Program-made: the position numbers and the translations under genes
Source of the DNA: Asterias amurensis
Taxonomy: Eukaryota > Echinodermata > Asteroidea > Forcipulatida > Asteriidae
DNA: 64,000 nt
Direction of reading: 5' to 3'
Assembly (NCBI RefSeq): GCF_032118995.1
Contig: NC_092660.1
Coordinates: 19,950,501-20,014,500, forward strand
The notes under the pieces: model-generated
Database searches by the model: none
Told to the model about the DNA's origin: nothing
The model's input: the letters and a program-made list of their open reading frames with translations, nothing else
Shown here: piece by piece, positions 32,646 to 44,300 of the stretch
Position numbering within the stretch: the stretch's first letter is position 1
How the letters are laid out: each line of letters begins with the position of its first letter

Positions 32646-32935
32646 AAAATAAAGCTTTTGTCACAAAGATATGTGTTCTGATGAGTAGAATATGAATAAA
32701 TAGTTAACTAAGGTTAAAAAAAAAACCAAATTGTTTTCGTTTTATTTACAAATTTAAGAGTAGGCCCGACCTGAGAGGGCGCAGTTCGTGACGTCAATCG
32801 AGGCGCGGTATTTGAGGAGAAAATGTGTAGTCTGGCCCCGTACATTACGTCTGGGTACCTGATCGATATGATGCATACGTACAGAACTACTACGGTCAGG
32901 AACCATGTCTGCACGTGTAACCCGGAAAATGGGTA
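32612..32935. repeat. Dispersed repeat F, copy 1
   Basis: AAGTCACCTGGAA, then an A/T-rich spacer, then GTGACGTCAATCGAGGC and a GC-richer end. The same order and spacing occur at 61532-61760. It contains a CRE-like TGACGTCA core. Confidence 0.5.
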
Positions 32936-33279
32936 CACTTAGAAAAAGAATGAATAAAGCTAAATAAAAATACTAACTATGGGGGGTACTCGCTTGAACA
33001 AACGAGAAAAACCAAGATCGGGTAGGGCTAAGACGCGAGGAGATGCAAAAAAATAGGAACAGTGACTCAAAGTGTAGGTTTCTCAACAAAAACCAAACAA
33101 AATAACTTTGTTGACTATAAATCAATCAACAAAAGCAGTATTAAACAATAAAAACCTCTAGACCAAACTCAGGATCTAAACTTTCTTCCTTATAAACCTT
33201 AAATTAAGCCTGTCAAACCTAAACCAGGATATTAAACTGAGACTCAAAAACCAAAACTGAAATACAAAAAAAAAAACAG

Positions 33280-33669
33280 TTAAAGGAACACGTTGCCTTG
33301 GATCGGACGAGTTGGTCAAAACAAAAGCGTTTGTAACCGTTTTTTATAAAATGCATATGGTTGGAAAGATGTTTTAAAAGTAGAATACAATGATCCACAC
33401 AAGTTTGCCTCGAAATTGCGTGGTTTTCCTTCTACTGTGCGAACTAACATGGTCGGCCATTTATGGGAGTCAAAATTTTGACCCCCATAAATGGCCGACG
33501 TGTTAGTCGACGAGGTAAAAGGCAAACCACGCAATTTCGAGGCATGTTTGTGTGGATCATTGTATTCTACTTTTACAACATCTTTCTACCCATATGCATT
33601 TTATAAAAAACGGTTACAAACGCTTTTCAAAGACCAACTCGACCGATCCAAGGCAACGTGTTCCTTTAA
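33280..33669. mobile_element. Long foldback MITE, family D, young copy
   Basis: A 390-bp palindrome: TTAAAGGAACACGTTGCCTT at the left and the exact reverse complement AAGGCAACGTGTTCCTTTAA at the right. The centre is TTATGGGAGTCAAAATTTTG then ACCCCCATAAATGGCC. Arms match almost base for base. Confidence 0.9.
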
Positions 33670-33984
33670 ACCCAAATAAAACTAAAACCTGAAACACAGT
33701 TAAACCAGATTAAAACTAAAACACAGTGCCAAAGAAAAGTTACAAATTAAAATCAAAATGGCGTTAGGACACCGAGTCCAAAATAGCAGAAAATACACTT
33801 GAAGATGGCAAATTAATCGTAGAAGTTAAAACTTGTGATGAGAGAACACATAATTGTGCAGTGTTCCTCTCTCGCTGCCTGGCTGCTATCTGATTATGTA
33901 CAATGCACTGGATGGGTGACTTCACTACCAAAGGATTAAAAACTGTTTACAAACATGTAACAAAAGACTTCTAAGAAATAACAA

Positions 33985-35315
33985 CCTACATTCACACGCC
34001 GTGCTAAAGTTGGTCTAAGTCCACTTAGACCGGTTCGGGTTCAACTTTTGTGCGTGTGAACGCAAATAAAGTTAGACCGGATCGGGTTTAAACCCCAAAA
34101 CTTAAACCGTCAAGCGAGGCGGTCTAAGTCTAAACCGGTTCGGGTTTATCTTTTAACACTGCGTGTGGACAGAATGACATCCGGTTTTAACTCACAACGG
34201 ACGACCCATTGTGTGGTTCAATGCACACGCCCGGGACCCGGAGTGCTTGTATACGGTTTCTGTTGCCTCTGATGCTGAAAAGCACCGAGTATTTATATTA
34301 CTTTCTTGCCGCTTACCGAGTTGGCGAAACCCTCTCGATCGGTGTATGCAGTTTAACACAGGCCCACGCCCATGATTCATTAAATTTTGAAACTAAATTA
34401 TATTTTCCAAGCTTTTTTTGTTTAGTGTCCTACAATAAATTGAAACTGTTTTTCATGCGCAGCACAGCGAAGAAGCATAATTTGTATTGCTTCTCACATG
34501 TACAGCGCTGCCATCCCATAGTGATCACTCTCTGATATCCCATAGTTATCATCACCGATCCCGTGGATGTGCCTTTCTATTTCCGTCACCGTTACTAGCG
34601 TGCTGTACTTTCAATCTAGGAGAATGAACTGCAGTGGGCGCGAGGCTGTGTGTAGGGGAAATTCGCTACGCCAGCAATGTCACCACGTTGTTGGGAAGTT
34701 GGGAAAATACTGCAAAGTACATGTATTTACGTAACTTGCACGTGTGTAGTTGTGTTTATGAACGAATCGGAATAAAAATCGCGGCACCAGCTTTTGAGAG
34801 ATCGCAACTTCCAATCGATTGAAGTACAAACTAAAAGTATTTATTAAATCGGAAACAGTGGTATAAAACAAAACACAAAAATGAAACGTGTTCTGTTTCA
34901 TGGAATATGGACAATATTTTGGTGAGTTTTCTCGGCGGTTTGTATCAATATTTTGTTTGTTTAAAAAAATAATTTCGAGTCGTGTTCATGTTTGTTTTAA
35001 GTGCCCATATCCTCCTATTAACTGTTACCGCGTTCGACTGAGCCATTTTTTTGTATCCAATAATATGCCCTGTCTGATCATCCAGGGCATGGGGCGCTCA
35101 GTATCTCGGCATACTCGGTGCGTGAATCTGATGAATAAAACCGGATGTTAGAGCAATGGGGTCGCGTCTACTTTTACCTCTTAAAACCGAAGATAAACCG
35201 GATCGGGTTTAACTCTGTGCTGTCTGAACGCAATGGCTTTTTATTTTTACGACCACCCCCCGCTGCTCATAAAAGTTAGACCGGTTCGGGTCTAAGTTAG
35301 TACGCTGTCTGAACA
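33985..35315. mobile_element. Element with subterminal AGACCGGTTCGGGTTTAA motifs
   Basis: Three motif copies stand near the left end (34026, 34073, 34131) and two near the right (35194, 35276), all variants of (A/T)(A/G)ACCGG(A/T)TCGGGT(T/C). Ends ATTCACACGC and its imperfect counterpart GTCTGAAC are inverted. The interior (34200-35160) shows no transposase. This is the layout of a non-autonomous DNA transposon with subterminal binding repeats. Confidence 0.55.
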
Positions 35316-35368
35316 TAATAACACAATGAATTTTCTACCTCTACTACACACGCACCAATTACCCCTTC

Positions 35369-38300
35369 TTAGTTATCATCGAGCTCTGGACATATCTCAT
35401 AAAACTTCACACCAGGGGTGGACGACAGCCGTATGAAATTCTGAAATGATAAATATTGAAGTTATAAATTGTTTGCATTATTTCTTTCCGGTGTAATACG
35501 TATCAAATTTTCTAGAAAAAAAACTCAAAACAACCACCTGGATTCTTCAATTCCAACAAGCTGCTTAAACACAAAATGTTGCTTAACAATTTCCCGCTGA
35601 GCAGAAGTGAGCGGGATACCAGCCACATACCGTACTGTCATTAGGTGACATAGCACCTTAGCTGTTCACTTTATTCAGCTAAACAAACATTTTCAGCTAA
35701 ATAGATACATAAGCAGCCCTGAAATTTAGCTCTGGTTTTAGAAAGATAGTTCAAATCAATTCAATAAACATTTATATTACACGATGGCAGTAATAAAGTA
35801 TGCCTACTGGTTATTTACAAGTATATTATTAATGTAGGTGTGAGTAATTAACGTCACGTAATAAACAACGCAGCAAAAACACCAATCTTCAAAAAATATC
35901 GATAAATGATATTTGGAATCCACTTTACCTTTAGTGTTTTGCACACGGATAGAATTTCCACCAGTTTACGGAACTTGGGTCGATCACGAGGGGTCACATT
36001 CCAGCACCGGTGCATCAATTCATATCTTAAGTGATAAGAAAAGGTTAACATTTCATGGGTTAGCACATTTTGGTAAGGTAAAATCATCACATCCAAACCG
36101 CAAAATGAATTAGTGAACAGTGACTAAAAACAGTCCATTGGGGTAGGTGGACGTGACCTCATCGCCAGTCCATATAATTATGTACATGTTTATGTAAAAG
36201 CAATTTGACGGAGTGATGATTCCTACTTTTACTTTATGGATGACTTTTTGGATGCTAGGTGGCAGCAGACATGCCAGGTAAAATCCATTGTTCGCGGTAG
36301 TGTTTGCATCCTCAGAACTACGCAAACAATGAAAATTTGACCTGGAAAGCCGTATTCGAATCGGCTTCTACAACTACGGCTACGGCTGTTGCTAAGGGTG
36401 TTGCCAGGACGTCCTATACCTCACCGCATAATGACGCGGAAACTTAGCCGTAGCCGCCAATTCGAATACGGTCACAGTCTGCTGCCACCTAGCGTTCTAA
36501 AGTCTCCGATTGCTTGTCTTACATATCTAGTGAGCAGTAGCTGGGATTAGGCAAGCGATATCCCGACTTCAACTTCGAGACTAGCATACTAGTTGGGATA
36601 TCTGAGTACGGTGTTGCACCTTTAAGGGAAACACACAAAATGTTGGATTTAATAAAACAATGCTTCATGAGAAACTTAAACCCAATTTGGTCGACGAAGT
36701 TGCGAGAGAATTATGGAAGAAAAAACACTATGGTCGCACTAGTTGCGTGCATGCTTTCAGATGCCTTGGATTCGAGACTGTTGACGTGTCCAAACGTCAT
36801 AGTGACCATTGACCTGTTGTGTTTATGACAATACATATGTCCCAACATGGCGATGTTCAGTTAACTTCAATGTGTGTCTTTGTCCAGTCATTTGTGTCAT
36901 CAAACTGAGTAAGTCCAACCAATTATTATTACAGAAACCACAGCTGAGGTATCGAATTCAATTCAAATATTTTAGTGAGAAAACTACTTCTTTCTCAAAA
37001 ACAACGTTTCTTCACAGGGAGAGCCGTTTATCACAATTTTTGATACTATCAAAGGCTCTCCATTGCTCAGCGCAACCAAGTAAGTTTAAATGCTAACAAT
37101 TATATTTGAGTAATTACCAATAGTGTCCAGTGCTTTTAACACACATTACTACGGGTTGTACTGACCCAGAAATGGGTTTGACCCCGAGGGACCCGGATGT
37201 ATTTAAACCCGGATGTAAGTTTAGCAGCTTACCAAGAGTTACAATTTCCCACAGAAGAACCCCAAAGGACCACCTAATGGAGCAAATGAGATAAAAAACA
37301 ATACGATCAAAAACACGTGGTTTTTAACATTTCATAGATCTTTGAACAAGTTGTTTCCAATTTAACACAACCTTTATTAGAACCTTGATAAATTCATGTA
37401 TTTCTTGACTGACTAAATTGCAGCAATCGCAGTACGTCATTGTCAACGTCAATTTTTGAGAATCCTCAGATACTATTTTTGACGTTGACAGTGCAAATAA
37501 CCAGTATATTAAGTCCGAAATACTTTAATGGTGGATCGTATTATTAGAAACTTCACAAACTTGATTTCATTGAAGTATATCGTCTGCTCAGAACTCGGTT
37601 CTTAGTGTATGGATTTCGTAAGGGTGCATAATATTTTTTTCCTGGTTGGGGTTTATAGATCAAGAGTGGTCTTCAAAGTATTATTTTGTTTGGCAAAAAT
37701 GCGTTTCCAAGAAAAAATAACAGTATTTAATTTTTGTGTATTTAAAAAAATGCATATGGCCTATGCATTTAATGACCCTTTGAGCGTTACGCAGGTCTGT
37801 ATAAAATTGCTATAATGCCGTTATAGACCGACTAAACAGAATAGTTAGTCTTCGTTCAAGTTGTTTACGCGGTTTCGTTATGCACGAGATATGCACATTG
37901 AATCGCTTGGATATAGTTATAGCATTAATGGTAAATAAATTGTACTTACACGTCGGTCATTGATGAGTGTTTAGCAGTGTTTAGTGCCTCCAGTGGCTTC
38001 CAGCGAAATGACACTCTTTTCTGAAACTAATTCGGCAAAATTATTTATTAGTTAAAGTTTTTCAAAGGTTAATAAAACTAGGGAGCCTAAAATGTGAATC
38101 CACAAATGATAATAATAAACATAATATAGGTTTTATCGACCAATTTAAAACAAAATCCATTCAGTTTAACACTTCATTTTTGTCAGTTTCCTGTGTTGCA
38201 CAACACAATATAGATAGAAATAGTTACCGTTGTTGTATCCAGGTAGGTGTTTTCGACACGTGACAAACCAAAGTCAGAGATTTTGGCAACCAGATTTCCA

Positions 38301-41300
38301 TCGAGAAGGATATTCCTTGCCGCCAAATCTTGATGAACTATCTGTGGAATAATATTACCAACTTTATTTTTTATAGCGCCTAAGAAAGTCCCAATAAACG
38401 AGTGATATCTCCAAGGTAATGATAGGCCTATCAAGTATTCAGTTTAATTCAACTTCAAATTTATTTTCATACAAAATGAAAACTATATAAATAAATATAA
38501 TTTAATTGGCTTTAATTTATGTTTATAATTTAATTGGTTATAATTTTCCCGCCTTTTTCTGGATCCTTCCCTTAATCCCATTCCCCTTTTTATATATAAA
38601 TTGATATGTATTTGTTTGTATTTGATTGTTTGTACATGTTTATGCCTCTGAAGAAGGTCCGGTTTGGATCGAAAGCTAAGGACATCTCTCCTACTCATAA
38701 TAAATATAATATGTATAATAAAAGTAAACAGAATACATGAACTTTAGTCAATTGAATTAACAAAAGGATGCAGAAGCGAAATTATTAACAGTGGTGTGTG
38801 TGGAGGCATCGTCTCTGAAGACTAGGTATGTGGCGAGATGCCTTGGACAGACTTGACACATAAAAAAACAAAGAACAAGCACACGGAAATTTGGATCAAG
38901 ATATAACCTAAGCATGAAGACTTACGGATAAGCTAGAAAGGTACGTAAGCCTATTGAAGAAAATGTCTGAAATTATATCAAGTTATAAATTGCCAATCTA
39001 TGCCGAGCTTAATGTATTGTAAACATTCCTTCCAAATCTAATGAGAAATACAGAACGTTGTCGTTAGTAAAAGAAAGAAAGTTGGGCGTGTGATGATACA
39101 CGGCTCAAATACAGTCTGAATGCAAAATTTCAATTTATATACTACAACGTACAATGGAGACTGACTGCATATCATTGTTTAAATTTCATAACTCATATGC
39201 AAAAACAACACCAACGTTGAACACATTTGTTGGAGTCTCATAGTCAGAAATGCCATTACCTTATTCATAGCAAGATGCTGCATTCCTTTGGCCACATCCA
39301 GAGCAAATGTAAGCAGCGTCTCAGAAGATGGGAAAGTTCCTGTGGGCGCTAAGCGGGACCGTCTCAAGTGAGATCGGAGGTTACCGTATGGCATAAACTC
39401 AAGAGCTACGCACAAGTCATCTGTTCAGAGTTTGGGAAGAATACAAACATGTCTTCAAGTGCTTCAACATCGCAAGTTACTGTAATATCTTTAAAAAGTG
39501 TGTTCTTTATTTGGTCTGTTTTGAAGTGTCGAGACCGAGCAGTTAAAGACACTGGACTCAAAAAGTAACTCGAGTCAATATTCACCCTAAAATAAATATT
39601 GATATCGCCTGTATTTAAAATCGACCGGGTTATTCTGAATTTGACCGTCACTCACCATCATGTGTGCAGACTCCAAGGATGTTGACCAAGTTGGGATGAT
39701 TGCCAATCCGAGTCATGGACCCGAATGCCGTCATAAATTTATCATTATCTGTTGGTGATGCAGTTGCTGTAGTTAAATCAAATCATAATGGAGACAGAAA
39801 GTTTACTCGGAACACAGCCCAAAACAATACGTTGTTGCTAAACCTGCATAATAAAAGGCTATTGGTGGCGCACTATATTTTGAACAAAATTTGCACCTTA
39901 AGTACTGACACTTTTATCCCGATGTGTGAGAAGAAGTGGGGATATCATCCTAGCTATACACACACTGCGACTGAGGGGGAACCACAGACAATGAAGTAAT
40001 TTGTTGTGGTGCCCAGATCGGCAAGACCTGTACACGGCTATATACAGACTTGGATAACTTTACTGAGATTGCCTCGGACAGCGACCTATATGCTAAACGG
40101 GTCATTATAGTGCATGCCTTTCATTAGAGTGCATGCCTTTGAATAATATAGACACAGTATACATTATAATTATATCCAGATTATGTTCAGCCGCAGGTGC
40201 ACTTCCTATCTCCCGACGAGCTTAATTCATGCAGATAAAAAATGGCGCCCTTTATATAGTTATAATAATAAAATATAAAAAACATTTATATAAGCGACAA
40301 ATCCATTGCAAAAATGCTCCCAGGCGCTGAACAATATTAATAATAAGAAAAACTATAGCATTTTAAACCATGAAAAATAAAATCATGAAAAAGTCTAAAA
40401 CAAGATCCCACAAATGTAAGCAGTCGATCACAATTACAGAAAACAAAATATATAAAACCTGAAACGGTTACCAAAAGATCCACTAAAGATAGTATTTAAA
40501 ACGAAAACACTTGGTTTGTTTTCGATAGCTTTATATGCATCGTTAGACTAGTTTACATGTTGACTTATTAAAAGAGAACTTCCTTATTGTAGTGAACTAT
40601 AGTTTTCCTTTAGCTTAGTTAACATATAAGAGTATGTACGGAAAGCATAGTTTGGTATATTCCTATTGTTTAAAGGTATGGATAAACCAGTTTGTAGGCC
40701 TACGTGCTTTAAGTTTGGATGTACTGGTCAATTAGTCAAGTTTGCTCGTTGTTTACCTTTGAGTCTGCTAATGGTAGCTTCGTGAACTGTCCCGTTTTTA
40801 GTCACAGATCCACCAGTCACTTCCCCAAAGTTACCAATTGAAAGTATATCGGTACCAAAGTGCACAAACTCCCTATCCACGCAATGCTGCATGGCCCACG
40901 AGGGTATACCAACGACAACGTTTGTATATGGGTTGGCTGTGTCACGGTGAGCAAGGATTGGCGAAGGGACGTGCCGAGATTGATCACGCATATCCGTGTT
41001 AGAAACCGTAGCCTGTTTAGTATGAAAGAAACGGGCAACGAACACTGTTTAGTTGTTGCTAATTTTTAAAATTTGTGTTTATTTCTTTCGCTCTTGCTTT
41101 GAAACTATAAAGCTAATTATTCAACAACAAAAACAAAAAAGGACAAGAACAACAATAACAAGAACAAGGACAAGAACAACAACGACGACGACGACAATGA
41201 CAATGACAATGACAACATCAATATGAACAACAACAATAACATCAACAACAACAATAACAACAACAACAACGGCAGCAGCAATAAAAACAACACCAATACA

Positions 41301-44300
41301 TCAATACCACAAAACAAACAATCCACAAATAATGCCATTGTATAGCACTCAACAAGAAACAAGATAGTAAAGATTACAGATAGCCTATACAAGTATATAC
41401 GATTTCACGTGACATAATCACGTGATGCAAAACAAAAACGCAAAGAAAATATTTAAAATTGTACAACAAATTTGTTTTCTGTATGAAAACAAATCTGAAA
41501 TGAAAGAATACACAAAGCTCCCGTTCATACCTAAAAAGGCTTATAATAAACAAACGAACATCTTTTCTGAAGGTAAAACGAGTCATGCAACTTACCGATG
41601 ATGTTTTGCCACGGCGATGGCAACATTCATTGATTAACGCCAATAATAAAACAATCACAAAGATACCAGAAACACTGCTGACGACTATCAACAGGATGTA
41701 AGGGTTCGGTTCAACTGTTGTTGTAAAACATAAAAAGGTTTTGTAAAGTGAAAGAGATTTCCACAATAATGTTTAGCCTACAGAGTGGTCAAAGTCAGAG
41801 AAGAACTTATAAAACACAACATGGCGCTGAATTAAAAAGTTCAAAGACACACATTCAATTGTTGTTCTTCCATTAAACTAAACTTTTCAAAAAGTTGCGC
41901 TTAATTTCACTACTCGATTACGACACTCACCCTATTCTTAATTTGTTTTTGTTTTTTATTCAATTTCTTAATTCTGGTTGTGAAGCCAAAAAATCGAACT
42001 TAAATACTGTAATAGCATAGAGCTATGTGGTTGCAAGTATGTCTATTAGATTTAATCATGCACTCTTGTACAATCTTGAACTCGGCTGAATTATTTAACT
42101 GAATTGTGAAAACATAATAATGTTGGACTTTATTCTTTATTTTTCCTTCTATGGATACCTAAGACAAAAGGAACAACAATACGTCTCCACAGGGAAAAGG
42201 AGCAATTTTCAACAAGGAATTCTGTCTGCAACCATTTGAACGATCTTTGAAGGTATGAAAAGGAGCAATTTTCAACAAGGAGTTCTGTCTGCAAATCATT
42301 TCAAATTATCTTTGAAGGTATGGTACAGGGAAACATTGGGTAAGAAGTTTCCTCAGGGATCCAAAAATAGAAAACTTAAGATGATACTTACCTCCTGTAT
42401 CGATACACCAACCCGTATATTTATCGCATGTATTGGATCCCCGACATCTGCATGTCTGTGTACATCCTGCACCATACATTCCATTAAGACATTCTATTCA
42501 AGAGATATAAGTAAAGCAAATAAATATATCCAATTAAACTATTTCTGTGATGTCACTCTATTGATGAAAGTGTAAGTCATGTTTACGACCCACACTCCAG
42601 ATTATTTACGAATCTATTAATTGTAGAATTGTTACAACTAAAGTACAAACTTCTGTGTTGTTGTATATGCCCTTTTTGCCTTAATGTATTTATTGGGATT
42701 TAGGAGACATACGCCTCTTGACGATAGATATATATTTTTAACTTTTATGCTCCCCTGGGCACCCCACTGTTGTTTTACTTCGTTTTCTTAAATATTTGTA
42801 ATGTATGTACATGTGCTTGTAAATGTGCTTGCCCGAATAAATATTATTATTATTATTAGTAGTAGTAGTAGTTCTACTTGAAAATGACTATCTTTCCAAA
42901 TTGAAATATTATGAATCACACTTAAGAAACGTATGAACCTAATTCTATGACACAGATTTGACTTGATCAAACTGACTCCCCGTACCTACTACACATAGTG
43001 TTAGATTCTTACGTCACAATCTCTACCTGAAAATCTAGAGATGCAGCTGATCCATCAGTTTTTTGTTAAAGACACGGCAGTGTATATGTTAGCCTAAACA
43101 GTGTCTTAGTAAACGAGCAATGGAGAGCTTCAGTAGTATAACATCGTGAGGAACGGCTCCCTCTGAAGTAACGTATATTTTTTTAGCACACTCAAATTTT
43201 GAACAGATTTTAGCCTGAAGCCTATAATTAGGCATCTGGAAGCACACAAACTTGTGTAACAGTTTTTTATATACTATTCTCTTCCCATTTCGATGACCAA
43301 TTGAGTAAAAATTTTCTCAGAGTTGGTTATTTTATGCATATGTTGGGATATACCAATTGAGAATACTGGTCTCAGAGAATGACCAATGGTCCCAGTGCCT
43401 TTAAACCAAACTGAGTCCCTGACAACTACAGGGCTAAATCTTACCTGTATCACAGTCTCTGCCTGAGTATCCAGAGATGCAGCTGGATCCATAGGGATCT
43501 GGCAAACCAAACTGACTACCCGTGCAGCTAGTGATGGATTCTTACCTGTTTTACAGTCTCTGCCTGAATATCCATGGAGATGCAGCTGGATCCACCAAAG
43601 TGTCTCCCTGTTCAACTATAGATGGTACTATATTCTTACCTGTATCACAGTCTCTGCCTGAATATCTAGAGATGCAGCTGGATCCATAGGGATCTGGCAA
43701 ACCAAACTGACTACCCGTGCGGCTAGTGATGGATTCTTACCTGTATCACAGTCTCTCCATGAATATCCATGGATCCACCAAAGTGTCTCCCTGTTCAACT
43801 ATAGATGGTATTATAACACCCCATTGCAAGTATTCTGCCTGCTCATTGGTTTAGAGCGCGTCACATGACATGTCTTAGTTTTGCTAGACGACGGCCGTGT
43901 GATGATGCGTCGGTTTGCCATGCGCTAGTCCGAAGACTAGCACATGGCGCCGTGCGCTAGTCCGACAGACGAGCACATGGCGTGCAGTACCCAGACGTCC
44001 GTTGCGTGAACGAGGATGATAAATTAATAGTCTGTAACCATTTCAGATTGCACGACACTACATGCAACACAGTAAGTAAAAGTGTTTGCAATCTGTATTC
44101 GCGGCGTCCGTGGATTTCAGCATTCAGGTCTGTAACTTAATAATAATAGTACAGTATTTAGAAATGTTTGGGGTGTTATAATACAAATATTGACTGTCTT
44201 TACTCGTGCGATGGTTAGAAACTATGACTCTCTCGGTGATCCCCGGAGCGTTCTATTTTCCCCTCGGCTTCGCCTCGGGAAAATAGAACGCTCCGGGGAT

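Noticed and set aside
35541-35566. 26-bp micro-exon before the last receptor exon
   Set aside because: AG and GT borders exist, but including it shifts the frame into an early stop, while direct joining of 35929 to 35440 keeps the frame to a plausible C-terminus.
36110-36325. 71-codon minus-strand frame considered as a receptor kinase exon
   Set aside because: It shows no kinase motifs. The real exons for that region were found at 36523-36619, 37233-37273 and 37950-38020 with matching phases.
43274-43615. EGF-like reading of array units as extra receptor exons
   Set aside because: Units lack the 5' half of the exon and a convincing acceptor, and some are internally shortened, so they are treated as intronic copies.
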